Shown: positions 34,114 to 43,941, counted from the stretch's first letter. The stretch is 64,000 nucleotides of DNA from Paracoccus sp. TOH (GCF_030388245.1 NZ_CP098360.1:602001-666000); one strand, 5' to 3'. Notes: generated by a model from the letters alone, not told the origin. Made by a program: numbers and translations.

Positions 34114-35007
34114 ATGCGCGTCATCTTCATGGGCACACCCGATTTCTCGGTCCCGGCGCTGCGGGCCATCGCCGCGCGGCACCAGGTGGTCGCGGTCTAT
34201 TCCCAGCCGCCGCGCGCGGCGGGACGCGGGCAGAAGCCCCGCCCCTCGCCCGTGCAGCGCGCCGCCGAGGCGCTGGGTCTGCCGGTCCGCACCCCCGAGC
34301 GGCTGAAAGCGCCGCAGGAGCAGGCGGATTTCGCCGCGCTTGCCGCCGACGTGGCGGTGGTGGTGGCCTATGGCCTGATCCTGCCCCCGCCGGTACTGGA
34401 GGCGCCGCGGCTGGGCTGCCTGAACATCCACGCCTCGCTTCTGCCGCGCTGGCGGGGGGCGGCGCCGATCCATCGGGCGATCATGGCCGGCGATGCGGAA
34501 ACCGGCGTCGCCATCATGCAGATGGAGACGGGGCTGGATACCGGCCCGGTGCTGGCCGAGGCACGCACCGCCATCGGCCCCGAGGACACCACCGCCGACC
34601 TGCACGACCGGCTGGCGGAAATGGGTGCGGCGCTGATCGTCGAGACGCTGCACCGCCTGCCCCTGCCCGCCCGGCCGCAACCGGCCGAGGGCGTGACCTA
34701 TGCGCAAAAGATCGACAAGGCCGAGGCGCGGGTCGATTGGCGCCAGTCGGCCGAGGCCGTGGACCGGCAGATCCGCGGGCTTTCGCCCTTTCCCGGCGCC
34801 TGGTGCCTGATCGGGGACGAGCGGGTGAAGCTGCTGCGCGCCCGCCCCGCCGCCGGTTCGGGCGCGCCGGGACAGGTGCTTTCGGGCTTCACCATCGCCT
34901 GCGGCCAGGGCGCCATCGAGGTGATCGCGGCACAGCGCGAGGGCAAGCGCCCGATGCCCGCCGCCGAGATCCTGCGCGGCATGGCCCTGCCCGAGCGGCT
35001 GGATTGA
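34114..35007 (+). CDS. fmt: Methionyl-tRNA formyltransferase
   Basis: 297 residues. It formylates initiator Met-tRNA with 10-formyl-THF, the reaction that deformylases later reverse. It begins [19 protein letters not shown]. The catalytic loop [21 protein letters not shown] (about residues 105-125) carries the Asn-His pair, with [11 protein letters not shown] following. The C-terminal OB-like domain ends [17 protein letters not shown] strong AAGGAGG stands 7 bases before the ATG. It lies downstream of the def cluster, as is usual, but two hydrolase genes intervene. Confidence 0.95.
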   Translation: MRVIFMGTPDFSVPALRAIAARHQVVAVYSQPPRAAGRGQKPRPSPVQRAAEALGLPVRTPERLKAPQEQADFAALAADVAVVVAYGLILPPPVLEAPRLGCLNIHASLLPRWRGAAPIHRAIMAGDAETGVAIMQMETGLDTGPVLAEARTAIGPEDTTADLHDRLAEMGAALIVETLHRLPLPARPQPAEGVTYAQKIDKAEARVDWRQSAEAVDRQIRGLSPFPGAWCLIGDERVKLLRARPAAGSGAPGQVLSGFTIACGQGAIEVIAAQREGKRPMPAAEILRGMALPERLD

Positions 35008-35164
35008 CGGCATTGTAGCAAATTCGCAACAAATTTCGGTTGTTGAGGCCCGCACGCGCCGCTCCGCGCAACCCCATGTTAATCTTTCCCTGTCAGACCG
35101 GATCCAAGGCTGTTCGATCCGGCGATCCCGAAAGCGCCTGAAAGGGGAAAGGGGGACGACTATC

Positions 35165-35713
35165 ATGGAGAAGCTGATCCGCGTGATGGCCGATCACTGG
35201 TGGGTGCCGCTGCTGCGCGGCATCGCGGCGATCCTGTTCGGCCTGATGGCGCTGATCTGGCCGGGGCTGACCGTCTATGCCCTGCTGCTGGTCTTTGGCG
35301 CCTATGCGATCTTCGACGGCGTGATGGCGATCATCACGGCCTTCCGGCGCAAGGCCGCGGACGACCGCTGGTGGGCCTGGGCGCTGGACGGCGTGCTGTC
35401 GGTCATCATCGGCCTGATGGCGCTGTTCTGGCCCGCGGCCACGGCGCTGGCCTTCATCATCTGGATGGCCGCCTGGGGCGTGGTCGCCGGCATCTTCCGC
35501 ATCATCGCCGCCATCCGGCTGCGCGACGAGATCGAGGGCGAATGGGCGCTGGGTCTCAGCGGCCTGCTGCTGGTCGTCTGGGGGGTGCTGCTGGCGCTGG
35601 TGCCGACGGCCGGGCTGCTTGGCATCGCCTGGCTGATCGGGCTGTTCGCGCTGCTGATCGGCGCGGCGATGATCGTGCTGGCCTTCCGGCTCAGGGGGCT
35701 GAAATCGCTCTAG
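35165..35713 (+). CDS. HdeD family membrane protein
   Basis: 182 residues, six predicted membrane helices in three similar pairs: PLLRGIAAILFGLMALIWPG, ALDGVLSVIIGLMALFWPA and LALGLSGLLLVVWGVLLALVP. The repeated GLMAL-WP motif is typical of HdeD/DUF308 acid-resistance membrane proteins. Exact role is unclear outside enterics. The preceding 157-base gap contains CAACA...TGTTG dyad sequence but no clear promoter; AAAGGGG precedes the start. Confidence 0.85.
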   Translation: MEKLIRVMADHWWVPLLRGIAAILFGLMALIWPGLTVYALLLVFGAYAIFDGVMAIITAFRRKAADDRWWAWALDGVLSVIIGLMALFWPAATALAFIIWMAAWGVVAGIFRIIAAIRLRDEIEGEWALGLSGLLLVVWGVLLALVPTAGLLGIAWLIGLFALLIGAAMIVLAFRLRGLKSL

Positions 35714-35756
35714 GTTGCCCGGCCGCAGGGGTATTGGGGCAACGAAGACGCAATCA
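35714..35756 (+). repeat. Hairpin plus dispersed gene-end element, copy 8
   Basis: The element GGGGTATTGGGGCAACGAAG with following bases (35728-35756) directly follows the HdeD-like gene. GTTGCCC (35714-35720) can pair with GGGCAAC (35737-35743) inside the element. Its end coincides with the stop codon of convergent hrpB, as at 17949-17976. Confidence 0.7.
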
Positions 35757-38174
35757 GGTTCCGCGCGGCTTGGCGCGGGTGGTCGGGTCGGCCTCGAGCG
35801 GGTTTTCCGGCCAGGGATGGCGCGGATAGCGGCCGCGCATATCCTTCCTGACCTCGCCATAGCTGCCGGCCCAGAAGCCCGGCAGGTCGGTCGTCACCGC
35901 GATGGGCTTGCCGCCGGGCGACAGCATGGTGATGCGCAGCGGCCGGTTGCCGACCACCGGATGACGCGACAGGCCGAACAGTTCCTGCAGCCTCAGCTCG
36001 ACCGAGGGGGTCTCGTGGTCGTAGTCGATGGGCACCTTGCGGCCCAGCGGCGTGACGAAATGCGCCGGCGCCGCCTGATCCAGCCGGCGCTGGCCGTCCC
36101 AGCCGATGCGCGCCTTCAGCGCCTCGGTCAGGTCCAGCGCGCGCAGGTCGGCCAGGGTCCGGGCCTTGCCGAGCCAGGGCAGCAGCCAGTCGGGATCGGA
36201 GAGCAGGCTTTCGTCATCGACCGGCCCCAGATCCCCGATCAGGTCCGGGATCAGCGCGATCCGCGCCCGCAGCCGCGCGGCACCGGGGCTCCAGCTCAGC
36301 CCGTTTGCGCGCAGCCCGTCGAAGGCGGCGCGGGCCAGCGCCTGCGGGTCGGGATCGTCCAGCGCCCGGTCGGCCAGCACCAGCGCCCCAAACCGCTCTT
36401 GCCGGCGGGCAAGGACGCGGTTGTCGCGGCGGGACCATTCCACCAGTTCGGCGGTTTCGATGCGGTCGGGGAACAGGGCGCGGATCTCGTCCTCCTCCAC
36501 CGCCACCGCCATGCGGATGCGCGCCTCGCGCGCATCGCCATCAAGGTCGGTCGCCACGATCAGCCGCCGCGCGGCCAGCGCGTCGCCCTCGGGCAGCACC
36601 GCGCCCTTGCCGCCCGACAGCACATAGCGCGGCTGCTCGCCCTTGCGGCGCAGCCCGATGCGGTCGGGATAGGCCAGCGCCGCCATGGCGCCCGGCGACA
36701 GGCCGGCGCCTTCGCCCGCCATCCGGCGCAGGCGTTTCGCCTCGTCGCGGATACGGTGCAGCACGCCCTGGTTGACCGGCCAGGGGTGGCGGTCCTGATA
36801 GGCGCGCAGGTCGCGGATCGCCGCCAGACGCAGGATCAGGTCGGCGGGCGCACCGGCCAGCGGATCGCGCTCGGCCATCAGCGCCGCCAGGTCGGCGGCC
36901 TCGCGCCCGGCCGTGACCAGCATATGCCCCAGACGGGGATGCAGCGGCAGTGGCGCCAGCCGCCGGCCGTGATCGGTGATCCGGTCGCCCGCGTCCAGCG
37001 CGCCGAGATCGCGCAGAAGCCCCCGCGCCTCGGAAAGCGCCGCCCCGGGCGGCGGGGTCAGGAAGGCGAGGTCGCGCCCGTCCGAGCCCCAGATCGCCAG
37101 TTCCAGCGCCAGCCCGGCCAGGTCGGCCACGGCGATCTCGGGCGGGGCGAAGGCGGGCAGCGCGCCTTCCTCGGCCCGCGCCCACATGCGATAGCAGATG
37201 CCCGGCGCGACCCGGCCGGCGCGGCCGCGGCGCTGCTCGGCCTCGGCGCGGCTGACTCGTTCCGTCACCAGCCGCGACATGCCCGAGCCGGGATCGAAAC
37301 GCGCCCGCCGCGCCCGGCCGGCATCGACCACCACCTTCACGTCGGGAATGGTCAGCGAGGTCTCGGCGATCGCGGTCGCCAGCACGATCCGCCGTTCGCC
37401 GCCCGCGGGTTGCAGGGCGGCGCGCTGCGCCTTGAAATCCATGGCGCCGTAAAGCGGCAGGATCTCGGCCCGGACATCCAGCATGGCCTGCACGCGGCGG
37501 ATCTCGCCCTCGCCGGGCAGGAAGGCCAGGATGGTGCCGCCCATCGCGCGCGTCTCCGCCTCTGCCTGGACGATCAGCCGCGCCGCCTCGGGCACCAGCC
37601 GGGCGCCGGCGGGCAAGGGGCGGGACAGCCAACGCGTCTCGACCGGAAAGGCCCGGCCTTCCGAGCGGATCACCGGCGCGCCCTCCATCAGCGCCGCCAC
37701 CGGCTCGGCATCCAGCGTCGCCGACATCACCAGCAGCGCCAGGTCGGGACGCAGCGCCTGCCGCGCCTCCCATGTCAGGGCAAGGCCCAGATCGGCATTC
37801 AGGCTGCGCTCGTGGAATTCGTCGAAGATCACGCAGCCGATGCCCGAAAGCCCGGGATCGGACTGGATCATCCGGGTCAGGATGCCCTCGGTCACCACCT
37901 CGATGCGGGCACCCGGCACCGCCTCGCCGCGGATGCGATAGCCGACGGTGCGGCCCAGGGGCTCGCCCAGCGTCTCGGCCATGCGCTCGGCCGCGGCGCG
38001 GGCGGCCAGGCGGCGCGGCTCCAGCATGGTGATGCGGCCGGGGATGGCGGGCAGCAGCGCCAGGGGCACGCGGGTGGTCTTGCCCGCCCCCGGCGGCGCC
38101 ATCAGCACGGCGCGGCCATGCGCGGCCAGCGCGGCGGTCAGGTCGGGCAATACGGCGTCGATGGGCAATTGCAT
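35754..38174 (-). CDS. hrpB: ATP-dependent helicase HrpB (DEAH-box)
   Basis: 806 residues. Walker A is LMAPPGAGKTTRVPL at about residue 25, motif II IFDEFHERSLNADLGL, motif III VMSATLD and motif VI QRRGRAGRVAPGICYRMW. The C-terminal HrpB-specific domain (GKKVPIDYDHE-like region, VELRLQELFGL, WAGSYGEVRKDMRGRYPRHPWPENP) confirms HrpB over HrpA. The cellular role of HrpB is poorly defined in bacteria. It is divergent from ycjX with about 100 bases between. Confidence 0.95.
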   Translation of the reverse strand: MQLPIDAVLPDLTAALAAHGRAVLMAPPGAGKTTRVPLALLPAIPGRITMLEPRRLAARAAAERMAETLGEPLGRTVGYRIRGEAVPGARIEVVTEGILTRMIQSDPGLSGIGCVIFDEFHERSLNADLGLALTWEARQALRPDLALLVMSATLDAEPVAALMEGAPVIRSEGRAFPVETRWLSRPLPAGARLVPEAARLIVQAEAETRAMGGTILAFLPGEGEIRRVQAMLDVRAEILPLYGAMDFKAQRAALQPAGGERRIVLATAIAETSLTIPDVKVVVDAGRARRARFDPGSGMSRLVTERVSRAEAEQRRGRAGRVAPGICYRMWARAEEGALPAFAPPEIAVADLAGLALELAIWGSDGRDLAFLTPPPGAALSEARGLLRDLGALDAGDRITDHGRRLAPLPLHPRLGHMLVTAGREAADLAALMAERDPLAGAPADLILRLAAIRDLRAYQDRHPWPVNQGVLHRIRDEAKRLRRMAGEGAGLSPGAMAALAYPDRIGLRRKGEQPRYVLSGGKGAVLPEGDALAARRLIVATDLDGDAREARIRMAVAVEEDEIRALFPDRIETAELVEWSRRDNRVLARRQERFGALVLADRALDDPDPQALARAAFDGLRANGLSWSPGAARLRARIALIPDLIGDLGPVDDESLLSDPDWLLPWLGKARTLADLRALDLTEALKARIGWDGQRRLDQAAPAHFVTPLGRKVPIDYDHETPSVELRLQELFGLSRHPVVGNRPLRITMLSPGGKPIAVTTDLPGFWAGSYGEVRKDMRGRYPRHPWPENPLEADPTTRAKPRGT

Positions 38175-38272
38175 CCCCGCCTTATGACAAAGCGCCGTCG
38201 GGGCGAAAAGACCTGCCTCTACACATCCGCCCCCGGCCTGCCTATCTTGACCCGGCCAAAGCGAGGGACGGA

Positions 38273-39640
38273 ATGGGTATCGCCGACGATCTGATGCAAG
38301 GCCTGGGCATCTCCGACCCGGTGATCCGGCTGGGGGTGACGGGGCTGTCGCGGGCCGGCAAGACGGTGTTCATCACCTCTCTGGTGGCGAACCTGCTGGA
38401 CCGTGGCCGCATGGCGGCGCTGCGGGCCGCGGCCGACGGCTCGCTGAAGGCGGCCTGGCTACAGCCGCAGCCCGACGACACCGTGCCGCGCTTTGACTAC
38501 GAGCGGCACCTGGCGGCGATGACCGGCCCCGACCCGCATTGGCCCGAGGGCACGCGCCATGTCAGCCAGCTGCGCCTGTCGCTGCGCATCCAGCCGCGCG
38601 GGCTGATCGCCGGCTGGCGCGGCCAGCAGGTGCTGCATCTGGACATCGTGGACTATCCCGGCGAATGGCTGCTGGACCTGCGGCTGATGGAGAAGGATTT
38701 CGACCAATGGTCGCAGGAGGTGCTGGACCGCATGGCCGGCCGCCCCGGCGCCGGGGATTTCCGCGCCGCGCTGGCCGCCACCGATCCCGCCCGCTTTGAC
38801 GAGACGGCGGCGCAGGCGCTGGCCGCCGCCTATACAAGCCATCTGCACCTGGCGCGCGAGGCGGGCTGGTCGGACTGCACCCCCGGCCGCTTCCTGATGC
38901 CCGGGGAACTGGACGGCTCGCCGGCGCTGACCTTCACGCCGCTGCCGCAAGAGATGCGCGCGACGCCACTGGGGCGCGAATTCGCGCGGCGCTTCGGGGC
39001 CTACAAGGCGCGGGTGGTGAAGCCGTTCTTCCGCAACCATTTCGCCCGCATCGACCGGCAGGTGGTGTTGATGGACGTGCTGGGCGCCATCCATGCCGGC
39101 CCGCCGGCGGTCGAGGACATGCGCCGCGCCATGGCCGACATCCTGACCGCCTTCCGCCCCGGCCGCGCGGGCTGGCTGGCGCAGCTGCTGGGCTCGCGCC
39201 GGGTGGGGCGCATCCTGTTCGCCGCGACCAAGGCCGACCACCTGCACCACATCCAGCACCCGCGCCTGACCGCAATCACCGCCGCCATGCTGCGCGAGGC
39301 GCGCGACCGCGCCGATTTCTCGGGGGCGCGGACCGAGGCCATGTCCATCGCCGCGCTGCGCACCACCACCGAGGAGATGATCCGAGAGGCAGGCGAGGAG
39401 CTGCCCGCCGTGCGCGGCACGCTGATGGACGGGCGGCAGGCGGCCTTCTATCCGGGCGAGTTGCCGGCCAACCCGGCCGAGTTGCTGGTGCCGGCAAGCC
39501 AGGGCGCGACGCGCTGGCTGGACGGCGATTACGCGATCATGGATTTCGCCCCGGCGCCGGGCACGCTGCGGCCGGGCGACGGGCCGCCGCATATCCGCCT
39601 GGACCGCGCGGCCGAATTCCTGATCGGCGACAGGCTATAG
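38273..39640 (+). CDS. ycjX: YcjX-like P-loop GTPase/ATPase (DUF463)
   Basis: 455 residues. The P-loop is LGVTGLSRAGKTVFITSLVANL (about residues 20-40), with LHLDIVDYPGEWLLDLRLM as switch/Walker B and FAATKADHLHH as the base-specificity motif. YcjX proteins are phage-shock/envelope-stress associated GTP-binding proteins of uncertain function. It is followed 10 bases later by the DUF697 partner, the conserved ycjX-ycjF pair. Confidence 0.9.
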   Translation: MGIADDLMQGLGISDPVIRLGVTGLSRAGKTVFITSLVANLLDRGRMAALRAAADGSLKAAWLQPQPDDTVPRFDYERHLAAMTGPDPHWPEGTRHVSQLRLSLRIQPRGLIAGWRGQQVLHLDIVDYPGEWLLDLRLMEKDFDQWSQEVLDRMAGRPGAGDFRAALAATDPARFDETAAQALAAAYTSHLHLAREAGWSDCTPGRFLMPGELDGSPALTFTPLPQEMRATPLGREFARRFGAYKARVVKPFFRNHFARIDRQVVLMDVLGAIHAGPPAVEDMRRAMADILTAFRPGRAGWLAQLLGSRRVGRILFAATKADHLHHIQHPRLTAITAAMLREARDRADFSGARTEAMSIAALRTTTEEMIREAGEELPAVRGTLMDGRQAAFYPGELPANPAELLVPASQGATRWLDGDYAIMDFAPAPGTLRPGDGPPHIRLDRAAEFLIGDRL

Positions 39641-39649
39641 GAGAGCGCC

Positions 39650-40795
39650 ATGGCTGAACCCCCGAAACGCCGCGGGCCGGTGCTGCTGGAAATGGGCGCG
39701 GCGCCCGGGCCGGAGGCCGCGACCGAACCCACCCAGCCCCAGCCCGGCCGATCCGAACCGGACCGTTCCGAACCGCCCAGACCGGACCAGCGCGACCGCA
39801 AGGCGCCGCGGGCCGAGTGGCGCGAGGGCGAGGCCCTGCCCTCGCCCGCCGATGCGCCGATGATCGACGACGGGCTGCCGCCCCTGCCGCAGCCGCGCAC
39901 CATGCAGTTGGTGGCGCGGCTGGTCGGGCGCGGTCCGTCGCGGCTGACGCGCTTCTTCATCAATAGCGGCGTGGCGCTGTTCATCTTTCTTTTGTCGGTC
40001 GCGGCGCTGCGTTACCTGACCGACCTGCTGAACAGCTATCCGCTGCTCGGCTGGATCGGCATCGGGCTGATGGGGCTGTTCTGCCTCGCCGCGCTGGCGA
40101 TGGCGTTTCGCGAATACCGCGCCTGGTCGCGCTTTGCCGCCATCGACGGCATCAATCGCGAGGCCGGGGCGGCGCTGGCATCCGGCGACCTGAAGGCGGC
40201 GCAGCATGTGGTGGGGCGGATGGAAAGCCTGTATCGCGCCCGGCCCGAGCTGGAATGGGGCCTGACCCGGCTGCGCGAGCGCAAACCCGACGCCTATGAC
40301 GCCGCGACGCTGATCGCCCTGGCCGAGACCGAATTGCTGGCGCCGCTGGACCAGCAGGCCCGGCGCGAGGTCGAGGCCGCCGCCCGCACCGTTGCCGCCG
40401 CCACCGCGCTGATCCCGCTGGCGCTGGCCGATGTGATCGCGGCGCTGGCGGCGAACCTGCGGATGATCCGCCGCATGGCCGAGATCTATGGCGGCCGCGC
40501 CGGCGCCGTCGGCGGCTGGCGGCTGGCGCGCACGGTGATGACGCATCTGGTCGCCACCGGCGCCGTGGCGGCCGGCGACGATCTGATCCATACCGTCGCC
40601 GGCGGCGGCCTACTCGCCAAGGTTTCGAAACGCTTCGGCGAGGGGGTGGTGAACGGCGCGCTGACCGCCCGCGTCGGCATCGCGGCGATGGAGGTCTGCC
40701 GGCCCTTGCCCTTCATCCACCAGCCGCGCCCCAAGGTCGGCAACCTGATCGCGCGCGGGCTGAAGGGGCTGTTCGGCGAGGACAAGGCGAAATAG
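39650..40795 (+). CDS. YcjF-like DUF697 membrane protein (TIGR01620 type)
   Basis: 381 residues. A Pro/Glu-rich cytoplasmic N-terminus (about residues 1-95) precedes two membrane helices (FINSGVALFIFLLSVAALRYL; LGWIGIGLMGLFCLAALAMAF). The DUF697 region is near the C-terminus (ALIPLALADVIAALAANLRMIRRMAEIYGGRAG). It is the usual partner of YcjX. Two tandem copies of the TATTTG element follow its stop. Confidence 0.88.
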   Translation: MAEPPKRRGPVLLEMGAAPGPEAATEPTQPQPGRSEPDRSEPPRPDQRDRKAPRAEWREGEALPSPADAPMIDDGLPPLPQPRTMQLVARLVGRGPSRLTRFFINSGVALFIFLLSVAALRYLTDLLNSYPLLGWIGIGLMGLFCLAALAMAFREYRAWSRFAAIDGINREAGAALASGDLKAAQHVVGRMESLYRARPELEWGLTRLRERKPDAYDAATLIALAETELLAPLDQQARREVEAAARTVAAATALIPLALADVIAALAANLRMIRRMAEIYGGRAGAVGGWRLARTVMTHLVATGAVAAGDDLIHTVAGGGLLAKVSKRFGEGVVNGALTARVGIAAMEVCRPLPFIHQPRPKVGNLIARGLKGLFGEDKAK

Positions 40796-40815
40796 GCGCG
40801 GATTGCGCGGCCGCC

Positions 40816-40896
40816 GGGGTATTTGGAAAACGGTGAAAGCGCCGGCCTCCGGTCCGCGTCGCGGTTTCCTGAGCATTTGGAGAACGAGGAAGATGA
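40816..40896 (+). repeat. Two tandem gene-end elements, copies 9 and 10
   Basis: Copy 9, GGGGTATTTGGAAAACGGTG and AAAGC (40816-40840), is the best match to consensus. Copy 10, GAGCATTTGGAGAACGAGGA and AGATGA (40871-40896), is degenerate. Both are in sense orientation after the DUF697 gene and before pbpC. Confidence 0.75.
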
Positions 40897-40927
40897 GGTT
40901 TGGCCGCGTCTGGCATATGGATCGGGC

Positions 40928-42979
40928 ATGAGATCGCGCCGCGTCGCCCTGTCGCTGATGGCTGCCGTCCTGGTCCTGGGCATCGGGGCCGGGGCGCGGG
41001 ACCGGTTTGACGATTGGGTCGATGCGACGGCGCTGCCGCGGCTGGACGTGCCGGTCGGGGTCGAGGTGGTGGCGCGGGACGGCAGGCTGCTGCGCGCCTT
41101 CCAGGTCGCGGACGGGCGCTGGCGGCTGGACGCCGGGCCGGTCGACGCGCTGTTTCTTGACATGCTGACGACCTGGGAGGACCGGCGGTTCCGCCGCCAT
41201 GCCGGCATTGATGCGCGGGCGCTCTTGCGGGCGGGCTGGCAGGCACTGCGGCATGGGCGGGTGGTCTCGGGCGGCTCGACCCTGACCATGCAGGTGGCGC
41301 GGCTGATCGAGGAAGGGCCGACCGGGCAATGGGCCGGGAAGGCCCGGCAGATGCGGCTGGCCCTGGCGCTGGAGCGGCGGCTGGGCAAGCGCGAGATCCT
41401 GGCGCTTTACCTGCGCCTTGCCCCCTATGGCGCCAATGTCGAGGGCATCCGCGCCGCCAGCCTGCAATGGTTCGGCAAGGAGCCGCGGCGGCTTTCCCCC
41501 GCGCAGGCGGCGCTGCTGGTGGCGCTGCCGCAATCGCCCGAGGCGCGGCGGCCGGACCGTTTTCCGCTGGCCGCCAAGGCGGCGCGCGACCGGGTTCTGG
41601 CGCGGGCGGCGCGGGCCGGGCTGATCTCGGACGCCGATGCCCAGGCGGCGATGGCCGAGCCGGTGCCGCGGGTGCGGCGGGCCTTTCCGGCGCTGGCGCC
41701 GCTGCTGGCCGCGCGGCTGCTGCGCGAGCATCCCGGCGCCTTGCGGATCGAGACCACCCTCGATGCGCGCCTGCAGCGCCGGGCCGAGGAGCTGGCCTCG
41801 CGTGCCGTGCGCGGCGCCGGGCGGCGGCTGTCGGCGGCCGTGGTGCTGGCCGATCACCGGACGGGCGAGATCCTGGCCGAGGTCGGCGCGGCGGACTGGA
41901 CGGATGGCGCGTCGAGCGGTTTCGTCGATATGGCGCGGGCCTGGCGCTCTCCGGGCTCGACCCTGAAACCCTTCGTCTACGGGATGGCCTTCGACGACGG
42001 GCTGGCGCATCCCGAGACGCTGATCGAGGATCGGCCCACCGCCTTCGGCCGCTGGCAGCCGCAGAATTTCGACAAGCATTTCCGCGGCACCGTCAGCCTG
42101 AGAAACGCGCTGATCTGGTCCTTGAACATCCCGGTGGTGAAGCTGGCCGAGGCGGTCGGCCCGAACCGCATCGCCCAGGCGCTGCGCCGCGGCGGGGTCG
42201 AAATGCGCCTGGCCGGCGAGACGCCGGGGCTGGCGATCGTGCTGGGCGGCGCCGGCGTCACCCTGGAGGGGCTGGCCGAGGGCTATGCGGCCCTGGCGCG
42301 CGGCGGGCGGGGCATCACGCTGTCGCCGCTGCCGGGCGGCAGCCGGGAACTGGCGGCGCCGATGTTCGGCCCGGTCGCGGCCTGGCAGGTCGGCCATATC
42401 CTGAGCCAGAACCCCGCCCCGCATGGCGCGCGGCAGCGGCCGATGGCCTACAAGACCGGCACCTCCTATGGGCATCGCGACGCGCTGGCGGTGGGTTTCG
42501 ACGGGGCGCGGGTCGGCGCGGTCTGGCTGGGGCGGCCGGACGGCACGCCGGTGCCGGGCGCCTTCGGCGGCGAGCTGGCGGCGCCGGTGCTGTTCGACCT
42601 GTTCGACGCCCTGCCCCCGGTCGCGCTGCCGCCGCCGCCGCCGCAGACGCTGACGCTGCCGAACAGCGCCCTGCCGCTGCCCTTGCGCCGCTTTGCCCCG
42701 GCGGGCGAGGCCAGTGCCGCCGCGGCCAGCCCCGCCAGCCCCGATGCGCTGCGCCTGACCTATCCGCCGGACGGGGCCGAGCTTGAGGCGCAAGGGCCGC
42801 TGACCGCCAAGGCGCGGGGCGGGCGCGGGCCCTGGACCTTCCTGCTGAACGGTGCGCCCGCCGCCATCGCCCAGCCGCAGCCCATGGCCAGCCTGCCCAA
42901 TCCCGGTCCCGGCTTCGCCGAGCTGACGGTGGTGGATGCGAATGGCGCCTCGGCGACTGCGGCAATCCGGCTGCACTGA
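40928..42979 (+). CDS. pbpC: Penicillin-binding protein 1C
   Basis: 683 residues, bifunctional murein synthase. Signal-anchor MRSRRVALSLMAAVLVLGIG is followed by the glycosyltransferase domain (TWEDRRFRRHAGIDARAL, GGSTLTMQVARL, about residues 75-125). The transpeptidase domain has SPGSTLKPFVYG (SxxK), SLN and YKTGTSYGHRD (KTG). A BiPBP_C domain ends the protein (LRLTYPPDGAELE). PbpC is commonly next to an alpha-2-macroglobulin gene (yfhM); none is present here. Start at 40928; upstream in-frame codons overlap the repeat elements and are rejected. Confidence 0.94.
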   Translation: MRSRRVALSLMAAVLVLGIGAGARDRFDDWVDATALPRLDVPVGVEVVARDGRLLRAFQVADGRWRLDAGPVDALFLDMLTTWEDRRFRRHAGIDARALLRAGWQALRHGRVVSGGSTLTMQVARLIEEGPTGQWAGKARQMRLALALERRLGKREILALYLRLAPYGANVEGIRAASLQWFGKEPRRLSPAQAALLVALPQSPEARRPDRFPLAAKAARDRVLARAARAGLISDADAQAAMAEPVPRVRRAFPALAPLLAARLLREHPGALRIETTLDARLQRRAEELASRAVRGAGRRLSAAVVLADHRTGEILAEVGAADWTDGASSGFVDMARAWRSPGSTLKPFVYGMAFDDGLAHPETLIEDRPTAFGRWQPQNFDKHFRGTVSLRNALIWSLNIPVVKLAEAVGPNRIAQALRRGGVEMRLAGETPGLAIVLGGAGVTLEGLAEGYAALARGGRGITLSPLPGGSRELAAPMFGPVAAWQVGHILSQNPAPHGARQRPMAYKTGTSYGHRDALAVGFDGARVGAVWLGRPDGTPVPGAFGGELAAPVLFDLFDALPPVALPPPPPQTLTLPNSALPLPLRRFAPAGEASAAAASPASPDALRLTYPPDGAELEAQGPLTAKARGGRGPWTFLLNGAPAAIAQPQPMASLPNPGPGFAELTVVDANGASATAAIRLH

Positions 42980-43045
42980 AGCAATTTGCGCGGTTTCGGA
43001 TTCGCTTGGCCTTTTCTTGTCGGCGATTTGCGACATATTCGCATC

Positions 43046-43477
43046 ATGCTGCGCATCAACGATCAGATCACCATCCAGGAATGGGAGCTGTCCGAACAGT
43101 TCACCCGCTCGCAGGGACCGGGCGGGCAGAACGTGAACAAGGTCGAGACCGCGGTGGAACTGCGCTTCGAGGCCGAGCGGTCGCCGCATCTGGCCCCGCC
43201 GGTCAAGGCGCGGCTGCGCCGGCTGGCCGGGCGGCGCTGGACCCAGGACGGCGCCGTGCTGATCCGGGCCGAGGAAACCCGCAGCCAGGCCCGCAACCGC
43301 GAACTGGCGCGCGAGCGGCTGGCCGAGCTGATCCGCCAGGCGCTGATCGCGCCCCGCAAGCGCATCGCCACCCGGCCCACCCTGGGCAGCCAGCGCCGCC
43401 GGCTGGCCGCCAAGACCCAGCGCGGCGAGGTGAAGGCGACGCGGGGCCGCATCCGCGACGCAGAGGATCCGGCATGA
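43046..43477 (+). CDS. arfB: Alternative ribosome-rescue factor ArfB (YaeJ)
   Basis: A 143-residue peptidyl-tRNA hydrolase that frees ribosomes stalled on truncated mRNA. The class I release-factor GGQ motif is SQGPGGQNVNKVETAVEL (about residues 20-37). The basic C-terminal tail (APRKRIATRP ... RRLAAKTQRGEVKATRGRIR) enters the empty mRNA channel. Start ATG 43046 gives MLRINDQITIQEWEL. The stop overlaps the Nudix start (ATGA). Confidence 0.93.
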   Translation: MLRINDQITIQEWELSEQFTRSQGPGGQNVNKVETAVELRFEAERSPHLAPPVKARLRRLAGRRWTQDGAVLIRAEETRSQARNRELARERLAELIRQALIAPRKRIATRPTLGSQRRRLAAKTQRGEVKATRGRIRDAEDPA

Positions 43478-43941
43478 TCGCCGAGTTCCGCGAAAGGCTG
43501 GCGCGGCTGATCGGCCGCCGGCCGCCCGACCTGCAGGTCGCGGCGCTGTGCCTGAACGAGGCCAGCGGCGACGTGCTGCTGGTGACCAGCCGCGGCACCG
43601 GGCGCTGGATCGTGCCCAAGGGCTGGCCCATGCCCGGCCGCAGCCTGGCCGACGCCGCCCGGCAGGAGGCCTGGGAGGAGGCCGGCGTCCAGGGCCGCAT
43701 CAGCGAGACCGAGATCGGCCGCTATCACTATGACAAGGACCAGGATCGCGGCTTCGCCATCCCGGTTGAGGTCCGGGTGTTCCCGCTTTACGTCGAGGCG
43801 CTGGAGGCGCAGTTCCCCGAGGCGCATGAGCGCAAGCGCCGCTGGTTCACCCCCGGGGACGCCGCACGGATGGTGGCCGAGACCGGGCTGAAGCAGCTGC
43901 TGCGCAGCCTGCCGGCGCAGCACCGGCGCCCCCCGGAATGA
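43474..43941 (+). CDS. Nudix hydrolase, DIPP-like
   Basis: 155 residues. The Nudix helix is in VPKGWPMPGRSLADAARQEAWEEAGV (about residues 48-73): the metal-binding EExG part is intact, while Gln replaces the usual Arg and the first Glu of the canonical box is absent. The PKGWP-type entry is characteristic of the diphosphoinositol-polyphosphate/diadenosine-polyphosphate phosphohydrolase group. It overlaps both arfB and the phosphate transporter by 4 bases, so a link to phosphate or inositol/adenosine polyphosphates is plausible but unproven. Confidence 0.85.
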   Translation: MIAEFRERLARLIGRRPPDLQVAALCLNEASGDVLLVTSRGTGRWIVPKGWPMPGRSLADAARQEAWEEAGVQGRISETEIGRYHYDKDQDRGFAIPVEVRVFPLYVEALEAQFPEAHERKRRWFTPGDAARMVAETGLKQLLRSLPAQHRRPPE

